Assembly: GCA_943735955.1 (NCBI GenBank)
Contig: OX030965.1
Coordinates: 5,079,003 to 5,143,002 of the forward strand
DNA length: 64,000 nt
Origin: Piscicola geometra
Taxonomy: Eukaryota > Annelida > Clitellata > Hirudinida > Piscicolidae
Reading direction: 5' to 3'
The notes beneath the pieces are model-generated. The model worked only from the letters and a program-made list of their open reading frames with translations, ran no database searches and was not told the DNA's origin. The position numbers and the translations under genes were made by a program. Shown here one piece after another: positions 52,900 through 64,000 of the stretch (positions are counted from its first letter, which is position 1; each line of letters opens with the position of its first letter).

Positions 52900-54443
52900 T
52901 TAGAGACAATGGCACCTCTGTGGCACCATGTTGGGCAGGATGCTGACAATGGGGATCTTCCTTTGGTTGAGGTGAGCGATGTTCAGCGGCTTGAACTCCG
53001 AGGCCACGCACTTGAGTTGCAGGTTGTTCTGTCTTTTTTCCGAAAGGTAGGACAGCATCAGGGCGTATTTGTTGGCCGACTTGTAGCCTTTGGGACAGTT
53101 TCCCGAGCAGTAGTAGGCCTGGTAGCCTTCTGGTTTGAACACCCACGAGTCCCAGCCGATTTCTGCGAAGGAGATGTACAGAGGAAACCTACAACAACGC
53201 TCTTCCCCGTCACCTTGCTCGCAGTCGTCTGGTCCCGTCAAAACCTCAGGTTCCTTGATGAGATCGCTGCCTGAAAGAGCATCCTCCACCGATCTTTTCG
53301 ATCTTTTCTCCTGACCAATCTCTTGCGTGATCACGTTTAGAAGTGGGTACTTATGTGTGACATCATCTGCATCAGCATCCCACCCATGTAAGACGCCCTC
53401 TTGCCACGCCACGAATCCCACCACACTGTCCATGGCGTAACGCTCATCGCACACAATCTCGAGCCCCAAGATGGAGTTTGGATCTTTCATCCAGACCAGC
53501 ACTGCCTTCGAAACATCAAAGTTTTCCCAGCCAGGAGCTTCAAGAGACACCCGGCGAGATACAACATTTTTCCTGAGGAGGCTCGATGAGGAGTTGTAAT
53601 CTCCGTAGTTACCGAGCACCAGCTGGTTGATCTCGATGAGGATGGAACGGTCAATGAGGTCTGTCGACTCGACCAGCTCTGGCTTCACATGCGCCTTGTA
53701 CAGCTTCAGAGTAGCCGACTTGACGGTGATGGCGTCTGCTTGGACGGCCATCTCATGCGTGTTCACTTCGAAGTAGACTCTCTTCTGGTTCCTCAAAGCA
53801 GGATGTTCCGATAGAAGGACTCGAATGTGATTGGGTCTTGTTCCTGCGTCGGTTTGAATGACTTTAAACAATCGAAATAACTTTTAGAATATTTTAACAC
53901 TCTAGCAACGGTTTAGTATGTGATAAACAAAAAATCAACTAAAAAATCGCATGCACCATTATCGACGAAGCTGTTGAACTGCGAGACGGAGAACGGGTCT
54001 TCGTTGAAGAGAACACCGTTGGAAGTGGTTTTCTGGATCTCCTTCATGCTTCTTTCGTACAACTCGGCTATCTCCTTCTTCGTCTCCTCACTCACCATCT
54101 CCTCATCCACCTTCGGCACGTCCTCCATGCCCAGTCTGTTCAGAATCTCCTTGGCGATGGCAGCCTTTTTGAGAAGAAGTTCATCGCTGGATGAGTTGGA
54201 TGAGCAGAAACTAGAGTTGTTGGGGTTGTCTTTAATCGCTTCTGAGGCGTTGTTGGACTTCATTTCCTCAGGGGAGTTTTTACTGGGTGCTTGAGTGGTG
54301 AGGATGGAGGAGGCAGAGTGTGTTTCGTGGTCTGTTGAAGTACTTTGAAGACTTTCAGGCGGATCTTCACTGGAGAGAGGTGAGGTTTCAATGCATGATG
54401 CGATGCACAACAACAACAGTAGTGACTGAACGAAGAGCTTCAT
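52900..54443 (-). CDS. TGF-beta superfamily ligand (TGF-beta/myostatin type)
   Basis: Two exons on the minus strand, 53957-54443 and 52900-53861, join in phase 1 to give 482 aa. A signal peptide (MKLFVQSLLLLLCIAS) is followed by a propeptide with a TGF-beta-type GWENFDVSKAVLVW segment, a furin site RSKR, and a mature domain of 130 residues. The mature part has an extra N-terminal Cys (DDCEQ...RCC), as in TGF-beta, activin and myostatin, plus FAEIGWDSWVFKPEGYQAYY, CSGNC and a terminal CHCL. Family role: secreted disulfide-linked dimer signalling through Ser/Thr kinase receptors and Smads. The usual CC pair reads KC here, so the inter-chain cysteine is missing. Subfamily placement is uncertain. 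Confidence 0.92.
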
Positions 54444-54515
54444 GTTGCCTTCGGTGTCTCAGAAACGGTGTGAACTGTTAGTGAACGTTTAAACCGGCTT
54501 CTTTGGGAATCTATG

Positions 54516-54523
54516 TTTTTATA
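54516..54523 (-). promoter_or_regulatory. TATA box of the TGF-beta ligand gene
   Basis: TATAAAAA on the minus strand, 73-80 nt upstream of the start codon at 54443. Spacing fits a short 5' UTR. Assigned by position and consensus only. Confidence 0.5.
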
Positions 54524-55567
54524 CGATTGCAGTTCTTTGAATTTTTATTGTATTCGCTTAGTTTTAAAGATGGTTTCATTGGTAGGTACTTATTAGACAA
54601 ATATAAGAGTTAGAATCTTTTGGAACATAAAGTCTGTTCTAAGCGATTAAGTTCAACTTCTCTTGAATGGGAACCGCCCGGCATTCTTTTCGCTTATATA
54701 CTCACTCCGTCGACACTTTTGCATTACATAAAGCAGACGTACAAACGTAGTGAAGCATGTAACCAAAGTACGCCCACCTCACTACCATAAATATCAACTA
54801 ATGGAAGAGGAACTGAAAGGATTTGAGTCTGATATCTTATTCTATTTTTGGTTGTTTATTAAGATCAATTTCGGAATAAAACTTCAAAGAAATAGTTCTG
54901 CTATCGCATACTTATGATTGATGACTCCAAGACTTTTCCACATACATTCCACAAAATTTGTGAATGAACCACCTTATCACTTGCGCCGAATTTAATAAAG
55001 CTATTTAATTTATAAATACATTCACAAATCAAAAAGCCTACTTTATATTATACAAATGTATACATTTCCTAATCCTAATACAGCCATTTTGAATAAGGCT
55101 CAAGACATCTTGTATACTAGTCCAAGGCTCGCTCAGCAGGGCGTCATTCTTCTCTTTGACAAGCGAGCACAGCCTTTATGCCTTTCATTTGTGCTCATTC
55201 TAACATTTATTCGTCTTCCTCGGCACTTAATTCGATCGGGACGTCGCTAAGCGAACAGCATTCTTCGGAGTCCAAGCCTCGAACTGGAGGTTGAATAGTT
55301 GGCATTGTTGAAATAGTTCGTTTGACATTCCTCGCAGGCATCAGAAAGACAATCGGAATTTATGAATATTTCATCGATTTGTAATCGCCGAGACACCTCG
55401 TAAATTAAGTGCATCAAATCGATGTAAACAAAACAAGTTTTTTTCTTTTCTAACAAAATGACAAATTTATTCAAAAAAAATAAAAGATATTCAGTTGCTC
55501 AATATAACTAATTGAAAGGCAACTATCTGTTTCACCATCATAATCACCACCACTAGCACCATCATCA

Positions 55568-57353
55568 TCACTTGAGACCTCTAATAGACAGATCATAGGC
55601 GACCACCTCGACTCTCTTAAGATCATATTTGAGGGCATCATAACGCTTTCTCAGATGGTCATTCTTCAGGTTCAGTAGTCGGAAGGCCTGATCCAGTTTG
55701 CCTACAAACCTGCCTATCCTCAAGGGCAACTTGAAGTCACCGCAAGTCACAGCGTTCGTCGAGAGTCGAGCCTGTAGTAGTGTTGGGCGTGGAGAGTGGT
55801 GTTGGGCGTGGAGAGTGGTGTTGGGCGTAGAGAGTGGTGTTGGGCGTGGAGAGTGGTGTTGGGCGTAGAGATTTTGGATGTGTTAGTGTTGAAAAAGTGG
55901 AGTGGTGGAGGGTTTACGAAAAATTGCTTCAAGTTTTTATTTTGCTTCTACGATCACGGTGACAACCCTTTAAGAACCATCATCGTTTCAATTCCATAAA
56001 CCGGCTCCAAACTGAAGGCTACTTACATTTTCAATTCAAACGTAAATCAGATTAATATAATTATTATGCATTCACCATTTTTTCCACCACGCATTCACAA
56101 TACATTCCACCATTCATCCACAACAATGCATTCCACTTCATCCACCATGCACCAGCTCGGATGAGAGCATCAGCAATCCAATCAAGTAGTCTTCAAGCTC
56201 CAGTGGAAATCCTTCTTCCATCTGGACTTTCACTGTTGGTGGTAGAAGAAGGTACTTAAAACCGTATAATTGTATTGTATAATTATCTTGTATGAAAAAG
56301 TCTTGTATGTTGTATCCTGTGGGATTGCTCATTCAAAATTATCCTAATACTTTATTGTATTTTTATGGATTATTTTAATGGTGTCTAAACATTTAAAAAA
56401 TGTTTGTTCAACTAGAGGGCAAAAGATCACCTACAGCCCAGTATGCTGGCACACTCCTGGTGACTCAGAAAAAATATTTTATCATCATCATCAGCAGCAG
56501 CAGTGTCTACACTAGCAGTAAGAGTGGCAGCAGCAGTGGCTGTAGTAGTAGCAGTCATTTGAGTGGTAACAGCCGCTTGAGCACCATCTTCCTTTTTCTT
56601 CTCATCATCATCATCTACTCCAACGTAGGTTTTCATGAACTCCACAAAGAGTGCCACAAACACCAGTCTCTGAATCGTGAACCTCCACTGGTCATGGTAC
56701 CTAGAAATGATGAGATTTGAGATGAGCTACTTATGTATTTGAATAAATTTATCATATTTGATCAGTTGAATCTATTTATATCGCAAACGCTAGCAAAAAA
56801 ATAAGATTAACAATAAAATAGAAAATCCTGAGAAATTTTTTTAAAACTTTTATTGAATAAGTTGAAGAAGCTACTTGTAATAAGAGTTTGAGTCAAATTT
56901 GGTCGCCAAGTTGCGAATTTTGTGGCTCGTTTCATTCAATAGAGTGCTGCATCTATTTGAGATTTCAGAGACTGTGGAATGGAATAAAATTATTAATATT
57001 TATCAATATTTTTTGCATTATTTAAAAAATAAATATTAAATATATTTTCTAGAAATATTAATTTTACAAAATGTGAAGCTGAATTAAACTGAACCTTTGA
57101 GGATTCCTTGGGGATGGTGCACTGCTTGAATGAGGTTTGTCAGGTTCCTAGCATGATCCTCCAGATCTCTCACTGCAGTTCGGATTTCCTAAAAATCAAA
57201 TCAATTTAATTTTAAACATTTTAGTTTATAAATAATAGTTTTTTAAGTGTAACTTACTTCCTTGACTAAGCTTTCTTGAGTTAGAATCTCGTTGTACTCT
57301 TGAAATGACTGAGTGACAGAATCTTCAATGCATGTGAAATTTCCAAGCGACAT
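55568..57353 (-). CDS. TSN: Translin (TSN), C3PO subunit
   Basis: Six exons on the minus strand: 57258-57353, 57095-57188, 56875-56971, 56435-56700, 56153-56232, 55568-55771; 278 aa against 228 in human. Conserved blocks: EIRTAVRDLEDHARNL, WRFTIQRLVFVALFVEFM, ECASILG, GFPLELEDYLIGLLMLSSEL, GDFKLPLRIGRFV, and FRLLNLKNDHLRKRYDALK with the YDLSIRGLK end. Family role: octameric RNA/DNA-binding protein that with TRAX forms the C3PO endoribonuclease in RNA silencing and tRNA processing. A 48-residue insertion rich in Ala, Thr and Asp (about residues 124-171) sits in exon 4 between two conserved helices. The exon 4 donor GTAGGT at 56434 is the one that restores the family sequence. Confidence 0.93.
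55780..55869. repeat. 19-bp minisatellite in last translin intron
   Basis: Nearly five copies of GTGTTGGGCGTGGAGAGTG (one-base variants). On the coding strand it is C/A-rich and lies next to the acceptor at 55772. Confidence 0.95.
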
Positions 57354-58410
57354 TGCGTGTGAAATAAATGTAGCTCAAATTTAATGTATTTTGTGTTGAA
57401 ATGATTTTAGAGAATTTTCTCAATAAGAGACTTAGTAGTCATTTAAAAAGCATAGAACTAGAATACTTCAAAAATTAACAAGATATTTAAAATAAAGGTA
57501 AGTGATTAAAGTCAAGAATAATAATTCAACAATAAGGTGAAAATTTATGAAATAATTGTTCTATTATTCTGTGTACTTAAGAGTCAAAATGTCAGATTAA
57601 TTGTTACTTTTGAGAAAATTCATTCGAATGACGTCAAAATAATTAATTATATATTATTTATAAATTATTATTTTTTCCCGTATAGATGTAACAACATGCT
57701 AGATACAGACCTGGATCTAAATATCAAAAGATAAAAGTAATTAAAACAAAAAGAGGTCCAAATTTAGGAAACTACTAAACCCCAATGGATATTCAAATGA
57801 AACCTCAATGAAAATGAAAAAGCTAATAAAATGATTGGTAACCCAGGCCGTTTAACAGATTTTAACAGCGTGTTTCGATCGATTGCTAACAAAAACGCTT
57901 GGACGCCAGTTTCATTGAAAGATTCCAATAAAATGATTGTGATGACGACAACGATACATTTCGAATTGATAGGATGCATTTGAGTATTGTAAAACTATTA
58001 CAAGATAGTTAGATTTATTTAAATTGATTTATTTCAATATATTATTTATTCTAGATTCACGAGCTAAGTTTCTATCCAAGTATTATGACAGTGTTTTTTA
58101 AAGTTGTGATGTCATTGAAAAAAGAAAAGGTACTAAACAAGTGGTTAAAAAATATAACTGAGTGAAACTGATAGAATAGAATTTTTAAATTCTATTTACT
58201 GAAGACAAACTTTCGATTTTCAAGTTCATAACTCGTGTCTTTGACGTACTGCAAACTTGCACATGAAATAAAAATGAAAAGATCTGTGTATCTTAGTATT
58301 AAGAAGTCCATGATCTGAAAGGTATATAGTGTATGTGTGTGTGTTTTGAGAGGGAAGGAGATTAAAATTGTTTACAAACAACTGACATATATATTTGCCA
58401 AAGAAATCCA

Positions 58411-58419
58411 TATAAAATA
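58411..58419 (+). promoter_or_regulatory. Putative TATA element of aquaporin 1
   Basis: TATAAAATACACTGG, conserved at 62205-62219 in the duplicate, about 280 nt before each start codon. Conservation between otherwise drifting 5' flanks is the argument. Confidence 0.4.
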
Positions 58420-58696
58420 CACTGGGTTGACAGCTTGTGACAGAAGTTTCGCTTCAAAAACTAGCGATTCTCAAAGCTCCAAAAGTTGGCTTGAGTTTTT
58501 TTTTACATCTCTGCTCTAATCCGGTTTTCAATTTCTACTATTCCATACATCAGAATTTTTCAAATATATCATTTCATTCGAACATACATCATAAACCGTT
58601 AGTTATTTTCCAACTAAAAACTAAATATATAAAACATCTTTGGAAAAAACTGCCAATCCTTCAGATCTTCCTGAAACATCACAAGCTCCGGCAAAG

Positions 58697-59790
58697 ATGT
58701 TTTTCGCGACGGAGAAAGTGTACGCTGAAACAGTGAAGGAGCTGACTTCGATGCTCTTTTGGAAGGGCGTGTTGGCAGAGATGGTTGGAACGGGGCTTCT
58801 GGTGTCACTGGGCTGTGGCAGCTGCTTGAGTGCTGGTTGGGAGTTGAACGCTTCCATCACGGTGCAAGTTGCCTTCACGTTCGGCTTTGCGGTGGCGACG
58901 GTGATAAAGTGCACAGAACACATCAGTGGCGGGCACGTCAACCCAGCTGTGTCCTTCGCCATGTTCATGGCTCGCAGAATCACCCTCATCAGGCTGATCT
59001 TCTACGTCGCCTTCCAGATGCTGGGTGCGGTTTTTGGAGCGTTGTTCCTTAAACTAGTCACTCCGGCACTCTACGGAGGCGACATTTGCCAGACTTCACT
59101 CGCTAAGTCGCTCACTCCAATGGACGGTGTCCTGGTCGAGGCGTTGATCACGTTCGCTCTTCTCTTCAACGTCTTCGCATGCACCGATCCAAACCGCCCC
59201 AAGCCCGGTGGCTCCATCTCACTCTCCATCGGACTCACCATCGTGCTTGCCCATCTCTTCGCTGTGAGTCTCCAACGTCTATAAAGTTATAAATTCAACT
59301 ATAATTGTTTGTACCTCATTTGAGAGTAAAAAAACCCAACTTTGTTGAATAAAAAAAATCAAATATAAAATATCCACCTAGATACAGTACACAGGATCCA
59401 GCGCAAACCCTGCCAGGACTTTCGGCTCTGCTGTCGCTGGAGGGACGTGGACCAACCACTGGGTTTGTTGCAAGAATTAATTTCCAATTAATCAAATCCT
59501 CTACCAATACTTTTCAATTTTATTAATTTATCAAATTGGCATAATTTAATTATTTCAACCAGAACACAATTTAAACATTTTTTCAAAATCCATTTCAGAT
59601 ATACTGGGTGGGTCCGATGATGGGTGGCTGGGGAGCTGCGTTCATCTACGACTTTTTCCTGGCGACGAATGCCAACGTCTACAAGTTCAAACACTTCCTC
59701 ACCGACGCCTACTACAAACCAGACGATTTCTACGACGACAAGGAGATGCTGGTGAATGAGATGGAGAGGCAGGAAAGCACTGATATTTGA
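58697..59790 (+). CDS. Aquaporin, tandem copy 1
   Basis: Three exons, 58697-59263, 59382-59462 and 59599-59790, all phase 0; 279 aa, normal for an AQP1/AQP4-type channel. Both NPA boxes are present: HISGGHVNPAV (N82) and GSSANPARTFG (N198). The aromatic/arginine filter reads as F62, H186, S195, R201, close to the F-H-C-R of water-selective channels; the mercury-sensitive Cys of AQP1 is Ser. Six membrane helices are evident. Loop A has an N-glycosylation sequon NAS at N51. Family role: water transport in the plasma membrane; water selectivity is inferred from the filter. The start is the first in-frame ATG. Confidence 0.95.
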
Positions 59791-62487
59791 AGGGTGCTGC
59801 GTTTGATTTTGAGGCACGTCTGGAGAATTTAAATTTTAAAACTTTCGTTCAAGACTGTTATAGTGCTAAGCATTGACATTTATCGACTTTATTAAGGAAG
59901 ATGTTTCGATTTGATTTATTAAAATTTATACATTTGATTTATTCAATTTTATAGATTTAATTTATTAAAATTTATAGATTTGATTTATTAAAATGTATAG
60001 GTTTGATTTATTAAAATTTTTTATTCGATTCATTAACATTTATACATTTTATTTATCAACATTTATCGATTTGTTTTTTTTACATTTATCGATTTGGTTT
60101 TTTTACATTTATCGTTGTAATTTGTCATTAATCTTTTAGCATACCGGTGTTTTGAAATCCCTGAATAATTCATTAATTAAGTTGTTTTGTGGATTGCTAG
60201 TGTTTCTAGTAATATTTAAAAACAAATCCTTTTGACCATTACTAACTTTGCGTTTTCCAATATTCATTAGAAGTATTTAACTTCTCAATTAAATCCGTTT
60301 TTCAATAAATGATGAAAACTCTTTTCGACTTTGGAGGAAGTTCAATAAAAAAATCAGTTGGTAACATTTCTCTGGAGTCATTATCTTCAATTAACGGAGA
60401 TACACGGGTTTTTTCATAAGTATATTAGAAACGTGAAGGATTTGTAATTTAAAAACCGGGGTCAAACGGGCAGTCAAACGAGAAAATTTAAATTGTAAAG
60501 TTTTTCTTGAAAATTTTTTTTCAATTGAATTTCAAAACCTGATTAAATTTTTCTAAAATCAAGAATATTCTTTGGATAGAAAATAAAAAGTAAAAAATAT
60601 ATTTGTTTTTAAGAAATAAACCCAAACTTCAAGTCACAATTCCTTTAAAAAAATTTGCCACACCATCACTACAAGTCTCTCAATGACAAAGTTGAACTAA
60701 TGATGCCCCAATAATAACAGTTAATTGTCGATCTTCGTGTCGTCAACTAATTGTCATAGCTTGTGAAAACCAATTGATGAGTCGGTTACAAAGATGCTAG
60801 TCATTTCGACAGCTGTTTGATTTGCTTGTTTACTTAACGAGGTGTCGATGGATGAATAAGGTTGTCATTATTACAAGTCATTAAAAGGTATCAATAATTA
60901 ATTGTTATAATTTTTTTATACTATTTTGAAAAATAAGAAATATATGTAAACATTTGTGAATTAAAATTCTATTAAGCAGGAAAACTTACTTATCTTCAGT
61001 ATAAGAATCTATTTTTTTATTCTTTCATGTCTTTTGACGAGGTTTCTCTGTGTGTAGTTAATGATCATCGGGACCCATTCAATAATAATGAAATGAAAGT
61101 CTTGAAGTAAGAGAAACACAAGCTCCAAAAGAGAAATTTATATTTCTTCATTTTATTTAATACGTCGAAAATTTAATTTTGTTATTGAATTCTTTTTATT
61201 AATAATAATGGAGTGGGAATATTTACAATAAAATTATTATAATAATTCTAAAAAATATTTATTAACCCTATAACGACGGCAAATTTTTGCATTTACTGAG
61301 GTGGATGGAGTCAAAATTACCCCAAGATTAAATTTTCAGAAAAAAATGAATTAAAAAAAGTGTGATAAAAATGACGTTTAACAGATTTATTAATGTTTAC
61401 TGTGTTCACAAAATACTAACAAGTATGTTGTGATAATTTTTTTTTCTGGAACTTTTATCTTGGGGTCGTTTTTGGCCCCATCAGTCTTCAGTATATGTAA
61501 AAAAATTACCGTCGTTCTAGGGTTAATTTATTTTGTGTTTAGATGATTTAAAAAATGTATTAAATAAAAGACTTTGTGAGAATTTATAAAGCATTGAAAT
61601 AGAATATATCAAAAAGTAACGAGACATTTGAAAATAAAGTATGTTTCACTTACGTCAAGATTTAAGTCAAAAATAATATTTTTAAAATAAGATGAAAAAT
61701 CGTTTAAAAATAATTTAGTGTACTCTTAATAGTCAAGTCGTCAGATTAATTAATACTTTAAAGAAAATTATCATTCAAAGGACGTCAAAATAATTAATTA
61801 TATATTAATTATGAATTATAGTTATTTTTTCCGTTCAGGTGTAACAACAGGCCAGATTCAGAGTCGGTTCTAAATATCAAAAGATAAAAGTAATTAAAAT
61901 AAAAAGCAGTCCAAAATTTGACAACTACTAAGAACTGGTTTAAAAATATTACTATGAGTGAAACTGATAGAATAGAATTTTTAAATTCTATTTACTGAAG
62001 ACAAACTTTCGATTTTCAAGTTCATAACTCGTGATTTGACGCACTACGAACTTGCACATTAAATAAAAATGAAAAGATCGGTGTATCTTAGTATTAAGAA
62101 GTCCATGATCTGAAAGGTATATAGTGTATGTGTGTTTTTGTTGAGAGTGAAAGAGAATAGAATTGTTTACCAACAACTGAATTACATATTTACTAATCAA
62201 ATCAATATAAAATACACTGGATTGACAGCTTGGGACAGAAGTTTCGCTTTAAAAAACTAGCGATTCTGAGTCCCAGAAGTTGACTTTGAGTTTTTTTAGA
62301 TCTCTTCTCTAATAAGGTCTCTTATTTATAAAATTCAGAAATCAAAAAAAATCATTTTTTTGAACATACATGTATGTCATAATAAACCATTAGTTATTTT
62401 CCAACGAAAACTAAACACATAACAAACTCTTGGAAAAAAATCAAAGACTTTTAGATCTTCATAAAAACATCACAAGCTCCGGCAAAG
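59791..62487. other. Spacer between the aquaporin duplicates
   Basis: AT-rich. The first part carries decayed repeats around TTTGATTTATTAAAATTTATA. From about 61555 the sequence resembles the 5' flank of copy 1. No exon is seen. Confidence 0.5.
62205..62213 (+). promoter_or_regulatory. Putative TATA element of aquaporin 2
   Basis: TATAAAATA in the same relative position as 58411-58419 upstream of copy 1. Confidence 0.4.
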
Positions 62488-63630
62488 ATGTTTTTCGATA
62501 CGGAGAAAGTGTACGCTGAAACAGTGAAGGAGCTGACTTCGATGCTCTTTTGGAAGGGCGTGTTGGCAGAGATGGTTGGAACGGGGCTCTTTGTGTCACT
62601 GGGCTGCGGCAGCTGCTTGAGTGCTGGTTGGGAAAGTGACGAGACAATCGCGGTGAAAGTTTCTTTCACGTTCGGCTTTGCGGTGGCGACGGTGATAAAG
62701 TGCACAGAACACATCAGTGGCGGGCACGTCAACCCAGCTGTGTCCTTCGCCATGTTCATGGCTCGCAGAATCACCCTCATCAGGCTGATCTTCTACGTCG
62801 CCTTCCAGATGCTGGGTGCGGTTTTCGGAGCGTTGTTTCTCAAACTAGTCACTCCGGTAAATTATGAAGGCGACATTTGCCAGACTTCGCTCGCTAAGTC
62901 ACTCACTCCAATGGACGGTGTCCTGGTCGAGGCGTTGATCACGTTCGCTCTTCTCTTCAACGTCTTCGCATGCACCGATCCAAACCGCCCCAAGCCCGGT
63001 GGCTCCATCTCACTCTCCATCGGCCTCACCATCGTGCTTGCCCATCTCTTCGCTGTGAGTCTCTAACTTCTTTGTATCTCATTTAAAATTTTTACATTTC
63101 ACTAGAATTTTCGTACCTAATTTGGAACTTAAAAATTCAACTAGGTTGATTTTACAAAATCGTTTTACAACTCTCCATCAAGATCCCATACACGGGATCC
63201 AGCGCAAACCCTGCCAGGACTTTCGGCTCTGCAGTCGCTGGAGGAACGTGGACCAACCACTGGGTTTGTTGCAAGAATTAATTCTCAATTAATCAAATCC
63301 TCAAAACAATCATCTTTTAGAAATATTTTTTCATTTTACTTTCTTAAATTAAAATTAATACAAAATCAATTTAATTAAAATGATTCCGTTATTTTAACTG
63401 AAACACCGATTTAAAAACGGTTCAAAAATCCATTCCAGATATACTGGGTGGGTCCGATGATGGGTGGCTGGGGAGCTGCGTTCATCTACGACTTTTTCCT
63501 GGCGACGAACGCCAACGTCTACAAGTTCAAACACTACCTCACCGACGCCTACTACAAACCAGACGATTTCTACGACGACAAGGAGATGCTGGTGAATGAG
63601 ATGGAGAGGCAGGAAAGCACTGATGTTTGA
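62488..63630 (+). CDS. Aquaporin, tandem copy 2
   Basis: Three exons, 62488-63054, 63183-63263 and 63439-63630, identical in length and phase to copy 1; 279 aa. Both NPA boxes and the F-H-S-R filter are kept. Differences cluster outside the pore: loop A reads ESDETIAVKVSF instead of ELNASITVQVAF, removing the glycosylation sequon, and loop C reads PVNYEGD instead of PALYGGD. Role as for copy 1. It appears intact and under selection, not a pseudogene. Confidence 0.95.
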
Positions 63631-63764
63631 AGGGTGCTGCGTTTGATTCTGATGCATGCTTGGGTCGTTGTGGAGAGTTTTAATTTTGAAGCTATCGTTC
63701 CAGACTGTTATAGTTCTAGGCATTGACACATGTTTTAATTTGAATTTGTAAAATTATAGATTTA

Positions 63765-64000
63765 ATCTACTAACATTGATTTGATTTATTAATATTTATT
63801 GATTTGATTTATTAATATTTATTGATTTGATTTATTAATATTTATTGATTTGATTTATTAATATTTATTGATTTGATTTATTAATATTTATTGATTTGAT
63901 TTATTAATATTTATTGATTTGATTTATTAATATTTATTGATTTGATTTATTAATATTTATTGATTTGATTTATTAATATTTATTGATTTGATTTATTAAT
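63765..64000. repeat. 23-bp AT minisatellite 3' of aquaporin 2
   Basis: About ten nearly perfect copies of ATTGATTTGATTTATTAATATTT reaching the window end; an older, degraded relative follows aquaporin 1. Confidence 0.97.

Larger units (their letters stand above)
57420..60115. repeat. Tandem duplication, unit A (aquaporin 1)
   Basis: Similar to 61555-64000. Matches include 57458-57740 with 61597-61885, 58160-58480 with 61954-62270, the aquaporin exons, and TTGATTTATTAAAATTTATA-type 3' repeats (about 59890-60050). Unit A has about 350 bp (near 57775-58140) absent from unit B. Confidence 0.85.
61555..64000. repeat. Tandem duplication, unit B (aquaporin 2)
   Basis: Second copy of the segment at 57420-60115; it extends past the window end. 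Exons are near-identical to copy 1, while introns and flanks have diverged with small indels. Confidence 0.85.

Noticed and set aside
55247..55474. 75-residue minus-strand open frame after translin
   Set aside because: No recognisable family and no supporting splice sites; could be 3' UTR or chance.
57764..57979. 71-residue minus-strand open frame upstream of aquaporin 1
   Set aside because: It lies in the approximately 350 bp absent from the duplicated unit; no homology or splice support.

Overview
The window is nuclear DNA from an invertebrate animal. Every gene is split by GT-AG introns, the proteins are metazoan (CBP/p300, RET, JIP3, TGF-beta ligand, aquaporins, translin), base composition is AT-rich, and introns and spacers are crowded with micro- and minisatellites. 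A lophotrochozoan is most likely. An annelid such as a leech is my guess, made from gene style only and not tested. Exon borders below were built by hand from splice signals, reading phase and recall of the families; no search was run.

Layout, left to right: the 3' part of a CBP/p300-like acetyltransferase (165-4538, +); GOLGA7 (5060-5765, +); CLPTM1L (6639-11094, -), head-to-head with a TOX-like HMG-box gene (11308-14503, +); tRNA-Phe(GAA) (14698-14770, -); a SINE-like repeat and two palindromes; an SLC26/SulP anion transporter (17080-about 20071, +); a hAT DNA transposon with exact 8-bp target duplication (21113-22719); a 29-exon JIP3/JIP4-type scaffold (23253-35786, +); a repeat-rich spacer; a 22-exon RET-like receptor tyrosine kinase (38982-48653, +); ANAPC15 (49549-50102, +); a weak hypothetical gene (50430-51313, -); a TGF-beta superfamily ligand (52900-54443, -); translin (55568-57353, -); and two tandem aquaporin genes (58697-59790 and 62488-63630, +).

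The genes do not form one pathway. They are ordinary housekeeping, signalling and transport genes lying side by side. The spliced models of JIP3 (4434 nt), RET (4977 nt), TOX-like (1380 nt), translin (837 nt), the TGF-beta ligand (1449 nt) and both aquaporins (840 nt each) come out as whole numbers of codons with consistent phases.

The most unusual signal is how tandem repeats relate to genes. Introns often begin with a repeat that itself contains GT (GT, GTGA, GTGAT, GTT or GTA arrays) directly at the donor, and end with CA, CCA, TCA or CT-type repeats that run into the acceptor. The repeat strand flips in the minus-strand gene CLPTM1L. Other points of interest are low-complexity insertions inside conserved domains, several stop-free introns of 3n length, a RET with a very short C-tail and a large kinase insert, a TGF-beta ligand without the inter-chain cysteine, a CBP lacking the ZZ finger, and a perfect 33-bp inverted repeat with a 1-nt spacer.
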